From: Areca catechu
Taxonomy: Eukaryota > Streptophyta > Magnoliopsida > Arecales > Arecaceae
Assembly (NCBI GenBank): GCA_021397845.1
Contig: CM038052.1
Span: 46,212,949 to 46,276,948, forward strand
Length of the DNA: 64,000 nt
Direction of reading: 5' to 3'
The notes under the pieces are model-generated. The model was not told the DNA's origin. It searched no databases and was given only the letters and a program-made list of their open reading frames with translations. The first letter of the stretch is position 1. Every line of letters begins with the position of its first letter. Positions 11,209 through 22,941 of this stretch are shown here, piece after piece. The position numbers and the translations under genes were made by a program.

Positions 11209-11352
11209 GTGAGGTTTGTTGGTGAGCCAATTGATAAAATCAACTAGGGTTGCTTGTAAGCCCGAAGCCAAAACAAGTGAGTGAGGTTTGTTGGTGAGCC
11301 AATTGATAAAACCAACTAGGGTTGCTTGTTAGCCCGAAGCCAAAACAAGTGT
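11209..11352 (+). repeat. 72 bp tandem duplication inside the LTR
   Basis: Two copies starting GTGAGGTTTGTTGGTGAGCC at 11209 and 11281. All four LTRs have both copies (for example 20709 and 20781), so the duplication predates the array. Confidence 0.8.
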
Positions 11353-11668
11353 GTAAGGTTTTGACTTGTGAGCCTGGTAAAACAAGTCGGCTGTAATCTA
11401 AAGATTATAGTGGAAATTCCCAAGTGGAGCTTGGGGAGTGGATGTAGGTGCTAGGTGCACCGAACCACTATATTTCTTGTGTGTTTTCATTGCCTTTCTC
11501 TTTTACTTCTTTAGCTCTTTAATTGCCATCTTATTTCATTGCTTCCGTTGCACAATTATTAAAGCACTATCACTCTTCACCTTAAAACTTGATAGCACAT
11601 ATATTGCATTAAATTTTTTAAATACCCAATTCACCCCCCCCTCTTGGGCACCATATCTGGGCAATAAG

Positions 11669-11680
11669 TGGTATCAGAGC
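11669..11680 (+). other. Primer-binding site, Sirevirus copy 1
   Basis: TGGTATCAGAGC, complementary to the 3' end of initiator Met-tRNA, lies two bases after the LTR. It is the usual plant copia primer. Confidence 0.9.
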
Positions 11681-11723
11681 ACCGGTACTCTCTTGTAGGT
11701 CCAACGATCTTGAGTGAAAGATC

Positions 11724-13448
11724 ATGGCCGCCCCAATTGGAATGGGTATAGTTGAAGGACAAGCATCAAATCGCCCTCCTTACTTTAATGGCACAAACTA
11801 CACATATTGGAAAACTCGTATGCGTATTTATTTACAAGCTGTTGATTATCATATTTGGAGAGTAATTACGAAAGGGCCTCATCAGCCCACTCACTTGGTT
11901 AATGGCATTATCACCCCGAAATCTGAAGAAGAATGGGATGACAATGACATCAAACAAGCTGAGTTAAATGCTAAGGCAATGAATTTGCTATTCTGTGCAC
12001 TTGACCCTAGTGAGTTCAACAGAATATCAAATTGTATTTCCGCCAAAGAAATTTAGGATACACTTGAGGTTACCCATGAGGGTACACACCAAGTGAAGAC
12101 CACTAAGGTGAACATGCTCATTCATACGTATGAGATGTTCAGGATGGAACCAACTGAAAGTATAAGTGAAATGTATACTAGATTTACAAATATAGTAAAT
12201 GGTATGAGGAGTTTGGGAAAAATTATATCTAATGGTGAACTGGTTAACAAACTTCTCAGGTCTCTTCCGGCTTCATGGGATGCGAAAGTTACAGCCATAG
12301 AAGAAGCCAAGGATGTCAACACTCTACCTCTCGAGCAGCTTCTTGGATCACTGATGACCTACGAGCTGTCACTAAAGCAGAAGACAGTGGACAATGACAA
12401 GAAAAAGAAAGCCATAGCCTTCAAGTCCACTACAAAAGAAGAGTCAAGTGATGAATCGGAAGAAGAAGCTGATGATGATGAGACAGCCCTCATTACAAGA
12501 AAATTTAAAAGACTCATGAGAAAGAAGAAGGGCTTTTACAAGAAAAGGCCACAAAAGGGTGATCACAATAAGGAGAAAGAGAAAGACAAAGAAAGGGATC
12601 CACCCATCTGCTTCGAGTGCAAGAAGCCAGGTCATTACAAAACGGATTGCCCTTTGCTTAAAAAGAGTAGAAGGATGTTGAGAAAGAAAGCCATGATGGC
12701 TACCTGGAGTGAGAGTGAAGACTCCAGCAGTGAAGAAGAGCAGCAGGTAGTCGCCAACCTATGTTTCATGGCCAATGAAGATAATGAGGTAAATTCTGAA
12801 CCTGAAACTGAATTTACTTTCAATGAATTGCATGATGCTTTTGATGACTTAGTAATGGAATATGAAAAATTAAAATTGAAAAATAAGAAATTAAGAAAGC
12901 AAAATTTTGAGCTTACCAAAAATTCAGAAAAGTTTTCAAGTGAAATTAAAAATTTAACTCAAGAAAACAAGAAATTAAAAGAACATGTAAAGACTTTGAC
13001 AAATGATAAAAATAATCTTTTAAAAGAGAATAATTCTTTGAAAAATAATAGAAGTCTTAAAACTAATGAGAACATTGAAAAACAAAATAAAGAACTATTG
13101 CTTCAAAATAAGAATTATAAGGAAGAGTTAGAAAAAGTAAAACCTTTTGTAGAAAAGTTTATTTTTAGTTCAGAAAAACTGAATATGCTTTTAAATAGTC
13201 AACATGCAGTGTTTAATAAAGCTGGACTTGGATTTAAGCCACACAATCAACAAAAGCTTTACAAAAACTTTTTCATACCAGCATCTTCTAATATTACCTG
13301 CTATGCATGTGGTAAAGTAGGTCATAAATCATATGTTTGTAATAGAAGAAAATTAAATACCTTTAAAAAGATTTGGGTTCCAAAAGGAACCAATTTGACT
13401 AACCCTAAAGGACCCAAGATGACTTGGGTACCTAAAGTTTCAACTTGA
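11724..13448 (+). pseudogene. gag: Sirevirus gag, copy 1 (nonsense mutation)
   Basis: It is colinear with the intact gag of copy 3 (30706-32430) but has a TAG at 12054-12056 where the others have TGG (Trp, about codon 111). The frame then stays open to 13448 with both zinc knuckles. A single G to A change explains the stop. Reinitiation at 12093 would give 451 aa lacking the N-terminal domain. See copy 3 for domains. Confidence 0.9.
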
Positions 13449-13461
13449 TCATTTTTTGCAG

Positions 13462-16400
13462 GTGTGCCTTGCAACCAAAAATAAAAGAAGAATTTGGTAT
13501 CTGGATAGTGGTTGCTCAAGGCACATGACTGGGGATGTGAAGCAATTCTCATAACTAGCTGCTATTGATGGTGGAAACGTTACCTTTGGTGATAATGGAA
13601 AAGGCAAAATCGTCGGTATTGGTAAAATCCATATCACCCCTAATGCTTATGTAGATAATGTATTATTTGTTGATGGCTTGAAGCATAATCTTTTTAGCAT
13701 TAGTCAGTTTTGTGATAAAGGTTTTAAAGTAACTTTTGAATCATCTTTGTGCATGGTATCTAGTCTAGATGTCGATGGCATCAAGTTCACTGGTCTTAGG
13801 CATGGAAACATTTACATGGTTGATCTTGATGATCTAGCCTTGGAAAGTGGTCAATGCCTAGTGGCTAAGGAAGCCAAGGCAAGTGAAACTAGTTGGCTTT
13901 GGCACCGTAGGCTAGGGCATGCTAGTATGCAGTTGATTTCAAAATTAAGCAAAAAGAATCTTGTAAAAGAATTGCCAAAACTCACTTTTGAAAAAGATAA
14001 AATTTGTGCTGCATGTCAATTTGGAAAACAAACTAAATCTACTTTCAAACCTAAAGGAGTAGTATCTACTACTAGACCCCTTGAATTATTGCATATGGAC
14101 CTCTTTGGACCAACCAGAACAACTAGTTTGGGAGGTAAAAAATATGGGCTAGTAATTGTAGATGATTACTCACGATTTACTTGGGTAATGTTTTTAGCTC
14201 ATAAAGATGAAACATTTTCAGTTTTTGTTAAATTTCATAAAAGGGTTTCAAACGAAAAAGATCTCACTATTGTTTCTTTGCGTAGTGATCATGGAACTGA
14301 ATTTGAAAATCATGATTTTGAAACTTTTTGTAATGAAAATGGTATTAGTCATAATTTCTCTGCACCTAGGACACCTCAACAAAATGGGGTGGTAGAAAGA
14401 AAGAACAGGACTCTTGAAGAAATGGCACGCACAATGCTTTGCGAAAACGATTTACCTAGATATTTTTGGGCAGAAGCCATTAATACTTCCTGTTACATTT
14501 TAAATCGTGTTTTAATTCGACCTATTTTGAAGAAAACACCATATGAGCTTTGGAAAAATCGAAAACCTAATCTCAAATATTTTCGTGTATTTGGTTGCCG
14601 TTGTTTCATATTAAACAATGGCAAAGATAATATCAGTAAATTTGATGCCAAGTCAGATGAGGGTATCTTCTTAGGATACTCTACTTCTAGCAAGGCATAC
14701 AGGGTCTTCAACAGAAGAACACTTCTGGTTGAAGAATCAATTCATGTAGTATTTGATGAATCTAACAAAAAATCTTCTAGAAAAGAAGATTCTATTGATG
14801 TTGAAACAGGTACAAAGAAACTTGAACAATTGACAATCAATGAAGATGAGCCCAAAGGAGATGATAATCAAGAAAGTCAAGATCAAATTCAAGAAATCAA
14901 TGCAACTTCACCAAAGCCATTACCTAAAGAATGGAGGTATGCACATGGACACCCTAAAGAGCTAATAATAGGTGATCCATCAAAGGGGGTAAGTACACGC
15001 TCTTCTATTAGAAATGTTTGTGATTATTTAGTTTTTGTATCTCAGATAGAGCCTAAGTCAATAGAAGAAGCTGAAAAAGATTGTAACTGGATTAATGCTA
15101 TGCAAGATGAACTAAATCAATTTAAAAGAAATAATGTTTGGACTTTAACTGAAAGACCCCTTAATATTTCAGTAATTGGCACAAAATGGGTTTTTAGAAA
15201 TAAACTTGATGAACATGGTATTATAATTAGGAACAAAGCTAGACTTGTTGCTAAAGGCTACAACCAGGAAGAAGGGATCGACTTCGATGAAACCTTTGCT
15301 CCTGTTGCTAGGCTAGAAGCAATTAGACTTTTACTTGCTTTTGCTTGTTTTATGGATTTCAAGTTATTTCAAATGGATGTAAAGAGTGCCTTTTTAAATG
15401 GATTTATTGAAGAGGAGGTTTATGTTGAACAACCTCCTGGTTTTGAAAATCATGAATTTCCTAATCATGTCTTTAAATTGCATAAAGCACTGTATGGTTT
15501 AAAGCAAGCTCCTAGAGCTTGGTATGATAGATTAAGTTCATTTTTAATGAAAAATGATTTCTCTAGAGGTAATGTAGATAATACATTATTTTTGAAAAAG
15601 AAAAATGATGATCTCTTAGTAGTACAGATATATGTAGATGATATTATTTTTGGTGCTACTAACGAATGTCTTTGTCAAGAATTTGCGAAGTTAATACAGA
15701 GTGAGTTCGAGATGAGCATGATGGGAGAACTCAACTTCTTCCTCGGACTCCAAATTAAGCAAACCAAAGAGGGGATCTCCATTCAACCAAGCCAAGTACA
15801 TAAGGGAAATTTTGAAAAAGTTTGGGATGGAGACTACGAAACCAATAGGTACCCCTATGAGCTCTTCATGTAAATTAGACAAAGATGAATGTGGTAAATC
15901 TGTAGACCAAAAATTATATAGAGGCATGATTGGTTCATTGCTATATCTAACTGCCAGTAGACCAGATATAATGTTTAGTGTTTGTATGTGTGCACGTTTT
16001 CAGTCTGCTCCTAAAGAATCACATCTCTTAGCTGTAAAACGTATACTTAGATACTTATCTGGGTCTATCGAAATTGGTCTTTGGTACTCTAGAGAGTCAT
16101 CATATGAATTAATTGCATATTCTGATGCTGATTTTGCTGGGTGTAAACTTGATCGAAAAAGTACTAGTGGAACTTGTCAATTCCTAGGAGTTAATTTGAT
16201 TTCATGGAGCAGTAAGAAACAGAATTCGGTTTCTCTATCTACGGCGGAAGCCGAATATATAGCAGCTGGAAGCTGTTGTGCTCAGATTCTATGGATCAAA
16301 CAACAACTCGAGGACTTTGGCATCAAACTAACTAAGACACCCATAAGATGTGATAATACTAGTGCAATCAACTTAACGAAAAATCCTGTACAACATTCAA

Positions 16401-16579
16401 GAAGCAAACATATTGAAATAAGACATCACTTCATAAGAGATCACGTTCAAAACTCTAATGTGTTGTTAGAATTTATTTGTACTGATTATCAATTGGCTGA
16501 TATATTCACAAAACCATTGAATGAAGATAGATTTTGTATGATTAGAAGAGAACTAGGAGTCATTGATCCTTTTGCTTGA
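13462..16579 (+). pseudogene. pol: Sirevirus pol, copy 1 (stop and frameshift)
   Basis: It has the same domain order as copy 3 but two lesions. A TAA at 13552-13554 replaces Ser in the protease region, about 16 codons after the DSG motif. One extra T at about 15783 shifts frame between reverse transcriptase and RNase H; translation continues in the new frame to 16579. The T run before the pol start has six T against seven in copies 2 and 3, so its pol frame relative to gag also differs. Integrase and YVDD motifs remain intact within 13678-15780. Confidence 0.9.
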
Positions 16580-17260
16580 AACTCTTCAATTTTCATCAAA
16601 ATTCCTCAAAAATGATTTATAAATTCTCAAATATATTTAAAGGTTATTTTTCTAAATTTTATCAATTTTGTAATTTTACAGAATTTTATTTTGGGTGATT
16701 TATTGTTGGAGGTCGACACTTGAGATTTTCGGAGGTCGACACTTAAGGTCGACACTTAAGTTTTGGAGGTCGACACTTGAGGTCGATCCCTGAAAATTTT
16801 CAGAGGTCGACACTTGAACGGAAACCTGCCTTTTAAAAACCCGTCCGCAAGCCTTGTTTTTCCAATTTTTTCCTTCCTCTCCTTCGTGTGGTCCCCCTCC
16901 AACATTCCTAAACCCCTAAATAGTAGATTTCCACCCTTCTCCCTCAACTTTTTGGGAAATCCTCTCCTCTCCTCTTGCATTTCTTCGATTCAACCCTCTT
17001 TTTGACCGTACTCTTGATTTTGGACAACCAAAAGCCTTCGGATCTATCTACCCTCTAATCCCGGTTGTTTTTCAATAGAAAACACTTGTTTCAACCCTCC
17101 GTTTCTCACTTTTTTCTCCATTTATTTTCTATTTTCTCCACTCTCACAAACCCTATTTCACCATTTCACATTCTTCTCTTTTTCCCAAACCGTGAACCTC
17201 TCTTTTCCTCTTAGCCTTACCTCTTTGCTTTTCTCCCTAAGTTACCCCTCATCCTTACAC
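16580..17260 (+). promoter_or_regulatory. Leader of the extra ORF, copy 1
   Basis: Three parts are visible: an AT-rich stretch after pol, a cluster of six GGTCGAC/GGTCGAT motifs at about 16709-16816 like those in the LTR U3, and a pyrimidine-rich stretch to 17260. The last part contains acceptor-like sites CTCTTAG (about 17214) and CTCCCTAAG (about 17241). Together these would suit splicing to express the downstream ORF. The same arrangement occurs at 26077-26756 and 35562-36251. Confidence 0.5.
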
Positions 17261-19033
17261 ATGGGTCCGAGAAAACACCAGGCAGTAAGGAAAAGGAGAC
17301 TGGAACAGGGGCAGGGTAGTACTGAGCGGCGAAGGAAAGTCAGACATGAGCATGAGCCGACCCCAGAGCCACCTGCACCAGTGCCAGCCAGCCTAGTCCG
17401 GAAGAGCATTGCTAGTGGGAGGCGCGTGGATATTCCATTCTGGGATCAGCATCACTTCTTCATTGGAGATGTACTGAGAGATGCAGGTCTGGTCCATTTT
17501 TGTACGATGTCCGAGAGATTCTACCCAGACCTCATCAGGGAGTTTTATGGATCCATGGCCACTGATGGCATTGGATGGTCTGCTACAGTTCGAGGGATCG
17601 AGATTCCAGTGACACCTGAGGTCATCAGTCGCATCTGGAGGATTCCACTTCATGGCACTGCTGCCACTACGATCAGCGACAGAGAGCACGCCTTCAGGTG
17701 TATACTAGAGCGTGAGGATGTTAGCGGCATTTCCACAGTGTCCGCTAACCAGCTTTCACTAGAGATGAGAGTGCTGCATCACATCATCGCCCGTATCTTG
17801 ATTCCGAAGAGCGGGAGATTTGATTTTATCACTGAGCGTGAGCTGGTGTTGATGGTGTCCCTGAGTCAGCGGACTCCCATCAACCTCCCCAGGATCATGC
17901 TCCAGCAGATGGGTGAGGCAGCTTCTCACAGGAGACTTGTGCAGCCGTACGGCATGGGACTGACTCAGATATTTAGAGAGCATGGTGTCTCATTCGACGG
18001 CATACCCTTCAGTCAGCTACAGCACACAGATACTTATGGAGAGAAATCCCTACATAGGATGGGATTTCGACTGATTAGTGATCGATGGGTACGACGAGAG
18101 TCTGGCCAGGAGCCAGATGAGGAGGATGAGATCCGAGCTGCTGAGGCAGGGCCTTCAGGGCCTACTGATCATGGTACACCTCCTCGCCTAGCACCGGAGA
18201 CAGAGACTGCGGAGCCTGAGCCATTCATGCCACCACCTTCATCAGCTCCGGCACCTACTATTACTGCTACACCACGGAGGACTTCAGTGAGGATATCGGA
18301 CTTCGAGCAGCGAGTGACTGATCAGATTTCAGAGGTCCGGACAGAGATCACTGGTGTACGACAGGAGCTTCATGATCTGCGGATACACACAGACACACGC
18401 ATTAGTGCTCTCTCAGCTAGTATGGATACAGGATTCAGACAGATCCTCAGCTTATTGAGATTAGCACTGCCATCAGGGACTGCAGATCCGACAGTATCTC
18501 CTCCACATGATGATGATGATGATGATGATGATGCTGATGACTCTAATGGATACAGTGACAGTGATGGAGATCAGCCTAGAGCAGGTAGTTCTGATGTTCC
18601 ACCTGTAGAGCCGATTCCAGAGTTTCCCCCTTCAGCTGATCCTCCTTCCACTGATCTTCCGAGTTCAGATCCTCCAGCCACAGCTGTGCCAGTTGATATT
18701 GAGCCTACAGAGTCACTATTTGAGACTATCACTGGGATTCCGGATGACATAGATGAGCATACAGAGACAGATATCGATGATCCCACAGCTTATGAGCTAG
18801 TCAGCAGGCAGACTCCAGCTCAGTCTACTCAGCATGCTGATCCGTCCACTCCTTCAACTACTGCCTCTATCTCGACTTCTGTGGAGCCCTTACTTAGGAC
18901 ATATAGATCTCGTAGGACTACCCCTAGGTCTGGTCCCTCTCTGAGGACTCGGAGTTCCTCTCATAGGACTCCAAAATCCTCATCTAGGATCATGGCTCCT
19001 GTATCTTTTGACATACCTTCTGATGAGGAGTAG
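17261..19033 (+). CDS. Sirevirus extra (env-like) ORF, copy 1, 590 aa
   Basis: It is open throughout despite the broken gag and pol of this copy. I chose ATG 17261 because MGPRKHQAV is shared by all three copies and gives exactly 590 aa in each. An in-frame ATG at 17192 adds 23 residues that only translate the pyrimidine tract. It differs from copies 2 and 3 by a few substitutions. Domain description is under copy 3. Confidence 0.82.
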   Translation: MGPRKHQAVRKRRLEQGQGSTERRRKVRHEHEPTPEPPAPVPASLVRKSIASGRRVDIPFWDQHHFFIGDVLRDAGLVHFCTMSERFYPDLIREFYGSMATDGIGWSATVRGIEIPVTPEVISRIWRIPLHGTAATTISDREHAFRCILEREDVSGISTVSANQLSLEMRVLHHIIARILIPKSGRFDFITERELVLMVSLSQRTPINLPRIMLQQMGEAASHRRLVQPYGMGLTQIFREHGVSFDGIPFSQLQHTDTYGEKSLHRMGFRLISDRWVRRESGQEPDEEDEIRAAEAGPSGPTDHGTPPRLAPETETAEPEPFMPPPSSAPAPTITATPRRTSVRISDFEQRVTDQISEVRTEITGVRQELHDLRIHTDTRISALSASMDTGFRQILSLLRLALPSGTADPTVSPPHDDDDDDDDADDSNGYSDSDGDQPRAGSSDVPPVEPIPEFPPSADPPSTDLPSSDPPATAVPVDIEPTESLFETITGIPDDIDEHTETDIDDPTAYELVSRQTPAQSTQHADPSTPSTTASISTSVEPLLRTYRSRRTTPRSGPSLRTRSSSHRTPKSSSRIMAPVSFDIPSDEE

Positions 19034-19675
19034 CCTCATAGTTTTATTTGTTGTACTTAGTTTGCTTGTGTATGGTCTGTTGTATCAGTATTTTGTGCCT
19101 ACTTTGTAAGCAATTTTGTAACTGAATACATTTGTTTTTATCTACATTGTGATATTTTATCTATCTTGTGCCATTTTATCTGATACCAGCTCTTAACATT
19201 TTTTTTTTTTAAAAAACTCTCGAGTTAGAATATTTTATTATATTGAATGCACAAATTGAGGGGGAGCATGTGTTTTATGCACCTAAATACTTCATTATAT
19301 TTGAACATAAGTTTCATTAATATATCTTTCACTACAAAAATGAACTTTTTGATTCCTGACAAAAAGGGGGAGTAGTAAAGTATATATGCATTTATGAGAT
19401 CAAATTTAGTAAAGTATATATGTATTTATGAGATCTCCGTCTTATGAGTAGTAAAGTTTATATAATTCTTACCTTTTTGACTCATGAGAATGTTTTCACA
19501 AAAAGAAAGAAGTAAATAAAAAGTAACTCTTGAAAATATTTTTCACAAAGAAAAAGATGAAAAGTAAATTTTTATGATACACTCATGCATGTAAGGATTC
19601 TTTGAAAATATTTTATTATTGCTATATCTTGCTTTTGGACTTAATTGCATATATACTCAAGGTTTTGTCATCATC
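19034..19675 (+). other. 3' noncoding region with iterated polypurine motifs, copy 1
   Basis: AT-rich. Besides the true polypurine tract it contains AAAAAGGGGGAG at 19361-19372 and GAGGGGGAG near 19259. Iterated tract-like motifs before the 3' LTR are described for Sireviruses. A direct repeat beginning AGTAAAGTATATATG is present near 19375 and 19410. Confidence 0.6.
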
Positions 19676-19689
19676 AAAAAGGGGAAGAT
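19676..19689 (+). other. Polypurine tract, copy 1
   Basis: AAAAAGGGGAAGAT abuts LTR2. Copies 2 and 3 read AAAAAGGGGGAGAT, so one G has become A here. Confidence 0.85.
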
Positions 19690-21165
19690 TGTTGGCTTTG
19701 ACTCCTTAGTTTTGATGATCAACAAAAGGTTGAGTATATGTTTGGACTAATGTTTAATCTCAAGATAAAGCTTCAGGACTTAGGTTATTCAAAAAGAGTA
19801 TCAAGAGTACAATGATGAAACTAAGTTTACCTGATTTGGAAAAGAGCTCTTCTACCTTGGACAAGATCAAAATTTTCATAATGGACCTTCTTGTTAAGAA
19901 ATATTTGACAAAAGAAACAAAGGCTTAAAGAAACTCAAGCATGGCACGCATATCTCAAGAGTTTCAGAAAAATTCAGATCAGAGGTCGACCCCCAGAGGT
20001 CGACACCTTGTCAAAGGTCGACCACCAGAGGTCGACTCATGAAGAAAAGAAAAGTTCAGCATGGCCGGCACGGCAAAGTCTTAGTGGCACGCTTCAGAGG
20101 TCGACCACCAGAGGTCAACACCTGTCCAAAGGTCGACACCAGAGGTCGACTCATAGCCTGAGAATTCAAAATGGGCAGAACTATGGTATTCTGAACTTTT
20201 GCCTAAATTTTACTGGAGGTCGACTCATGAGGTCGACACTTGATCCAGAGGTCGACTCATGAGGTCGACTCATGGCATAACGGCTAGTTTTTCTGAACTT
20301 CTGATTTGATTTCCAACGGCCATAAACGGCCATATTTTTTAATCTAACGGTCTTGTGGAGTTGTTTCAGCATGAATGAGGTATTTAACCTCCACCAAACT
20401 TCAAAAAAGACAAGGAGACAAAGTGAAAAAGTGTTGATTCAAAGTACAAAGCCTTCAATCACTTCCAAGCCAAAAGAGTGAGAAAACCAAGAGATTCCCT
20501 AGCAAAAAGTTTTCCATCTTTGAGGAATCCAACATTCAAGTATTTGGCATTTAGTGAGGTCCAAAGATTCCAAGGGAAAAGGCTTGAAGAGTCTCCATCA
20601 AGAGCTTCAACGAATTTCTTATTGCTCAAAAGGAGTTTGTTTTATTTTTATTCATTGTATTCAAATTATATTTGTGGTAGGCTAGTTTCAAGGAAATTTG
20701 AAACTAGAGTGAGGTTTGTTGGTGAGCCAATTGATAAAACCAACTAGGGTTGCTTGTAAGCCCGAAGCCAAAACAAGTGAGTGAGGTTTGTTGGTGAGCC
20801 AATTGATAAAACCAACTAGGGTTGCTTGTTAGCCCGAAGCCAAAACAAGTGTGTAAGGTTTTGACTTGTGAGCCTGGTAAAACAAGTCGGCTGTAATCTA
20901 AAGATTATAGTGGAAATTCCCAAGTGGAGCTTGGGGAGTGGATGTAGGTGCTAGGTGCACCGAACCACTATATTTCTTGTGTGTTTGCATTGCCTTTCTC
21001 TTTTACTTCTTTAGCTCTTTAATTGCCATCTTATTTCATTGCTTCCGTTGCACAATTATTAAAGCACTATCACTCTTCACCTTAAAACTTGATAGCACAT
21101 ATATTGCGTTAAATTTTTTAAATACCCAATTCACCCCCCCTCTTGGGCACCATATCTGGGCAACA
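19690..21165 (+). repeat. Sirevirus LTR2 (inner), 1476 bp
   Basis: It is shared by copies 1 and 2 with no target duplication on either side. It has seven C in the run near 21134 and A at 20668, both as in LTR3. By eye it differs from LTR3 by about five substitutions and small indels, fewer than separate LTR1 from LTR4. Confidence 0.93.
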
Positions 21166-21167
21166 AG

Positions 21168-21179
21168 TGGTATCAGAGC
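21168..21179 (+). other. Primer-binding site, Sirevirus copy 2
   Basis: TGGTATCAGAGC two bases after LTR2, unchanged from copy 1. Confidence 0.9.
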
Positions 21180-21222
21180 ATCGGTACTCTCTTGTAGGTC
21201 CAACGATCTTGAGTAAAAGATC

Positions 21223-22941
21223 ATGGCCGCCCCAATTGGAATGGGTATAGTTGAAGGACAAGCATCAAATCGCCCTCCTTACTTTAATGGCACAAACTAC
21301 ACATATTGGAAAACTCGTATGCGTATTTATTTACAAGCTGTAGATTATCATATTTGGAGAGTAATTACGAAAGGGCCTCATCAGCCCACTCACTTGGTTA
21401 ATGGCATTATCACCCCGAAATCTGAAGAAGAATGGGATGACAATGACATCAAACAAGCTGAGTTAAATGCTAAGGCAATGAATTTGCTATTCTGTGCACT
21501 TGACCCTAGTGAGTTCAACAGAATATCAAATTGTATTTCTGCCAAAGAAATTTGGGATACACTTGAGGTTACCCATGAGGGTACACACCAAGTGAAGACC
21601 ACTAAGGTGAACATGCTCATTCATACGTATGAGATGTTCAGGATGGAACCAACTGAAAGTATAAGTGAAATGTATACTAGATTTACAAATATAGTAAATG
21701 GTATGAGGAGTTTGGGAAAAATTATATCTAATGGTGAACTGGTTAACAAACTTCTCAGGTCTCTTCCGGCTTCATGGGATGCGAAAGTTACAGCCATAGA
21801 AGAAGCCAAGGATGTCAACACTCTACCTCTCGAGCAGCTTCTTGGATCACTGATGACCTACGAGCTGTCACTAAAGCAGAAGACAGTGGACAATGACAAG
21901 AAAAAGAAAGCCATAGCCTTCAAGTCCACTACAAAAGAAGAGTCAAGTGATGAATCGGAAGAAGAAGCTGATGATGATGAGACAGCCCTCATTACAAGAA
22001 AATTTAAAAGATTCATGAGAAAGAAGAAGGGCTTTTACAAGAAAAGGCCACAAAAGGGTGATCACAATAAGGAGAAAGAGAAAGACAAAGAAAGGGATCC
22101 ACCCATCTGCTTCGAGTGCAAGAAGCCAGGTCATTACAAAACGGATTGCCCTTTGCTTAAAAAGAGTAGAAGGATGTTGAGAAAGAAAGCCATGATGGCT
22201 ACCTGGAGTGAGAGTGAAGACTCCAGTAGTGAAGAAGAGCAGCAGGTAGTCGCCAACCTATGTTTCATGGCCAATGAAGATAATGAGGTAAATTCTGAAC
22301 CTGAAACTGAATTTACTTTCAATGAATTGCATGATGCTTTTGATGACTTAGTAATGGAATATGAAAAATTAAAATTGAAAAATAAGAAATTAAGAAAGCA
22401 AAATTTTGAGCTTACCAAAAATTCAGAAAAGTTTTCAAGTGAAATTGAAAATTTAACTCAAGAAAACAAGAAATTAAAAGAACATGTAAAGACTTTGACA
22501 AATGATAAAAATAATCTTTTAAAAGAGAATAATTCTTTGAAAAATAATAGAAGTCTTAAAACTAATGAGAACATTGAAAAACAAAATAAAGAACTATTGC
22601 TTCAAAATAAGAATTATAAGGAAGAGTTAGAAAAAGTAAAACCTTTTGTAGAAAAGTTTACTTTTAGTTCAGAAAAACTGAATATGCTTTTAAATAGTCA
22701 ACATGCAGTGTTTAATAAAGCTGGACTTGGATTTAAGCCACACAATCAACAAAAGCTTTACAAAAACTTTTTCATACCAGCATCTTCTAATATTATCTGC
22801 TATGCATGTGGTAAAGTAGGTCATAAATCATATGTTTGTAATAGAAGAAAATTAAATACCTTTAAAAAGATTTGGGTTCCAAAAGGAACCAATTTGACTA
22901 ACCCTAAAGGACCCAAGATGACTTGGGTACCTAAAGTTTGA
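21223..22941 (+). CDS. gag: Sirevirus Gag, copy 2, 572 aa
   Basis: Open frame with both zinc knuckles and the coiled coil. It ends two codons earlier than copy 3 because TCA has become TGA (22939-22941). That may also affect the gag-pol overlap, since gag now stops inside it. Otherwise it is nearly identical to copy 3. Confidence 0.9.
   Translation: MAAPIGMGIVEGQASNRPPYFNGTNYTYWKTRMRIYLQAVDYHIWRVITKGPHQPTHLVNGIITPKSEEEWDDNDIKQAELNAKAMNLLFCALDPSEFNRISNCISAKEIWDTLEVTHEGTHQVKTTKVNMLIHTYEMFRMEPTESISEMYTRFTNIVNGMRSLGKIISNGELVNKLLRSLPASWDAKVTAIEEAKDVNTLPLEQLLGSLMTYELSLKQKTVDNDKKKKAIAFKSTTKEESSDESEEEADDDETALITRKFKRFMRKKKGFYKKRPQKGDHNKEKEKDKERDPPICFECKKPGHYKTDCPLLKKSRRMLRKKAMMATWSESEDSSSEEEQQVVANLCFMANEDNEVNSEPETEFTFNELHDAFDDLVMEYEKLKLKNKKLRKQNFELTKNSEKFSSEIENLTQENKKLKEHVKTLTNDKNNLLKENNSLKNNRSLKTNENIEKQNKELLLQNKNYKEELEKVKPFVEKFTFSSEKLNMLLNSQHAVFNKAGLGFKPHNQQKLYKNFFIPASSNIICYACGKVGHKSYVCNRRKLNTFKKIWVPKGTNLTNPKGPKMTWVPKV

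Larger units (their letters stand above)
10190..11666 (+). repeat. Sirevirus LTR1 (outer 5' LTR), 1477 bp
   Basis: It starts TGTTGGCTTTGACTCC. Its last bases read GCAATA where the other three LTRs read GCAACA, so the terminal CA has become TA. Like LTR4 it has eight C in the run near 11634 and a C at 11168, where LTR2 and LTR3 have seven C and an A. It contains 12 GAGGTCGAC-type motifs and a 72 bp tandem duplication. Confidence 0.93.
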
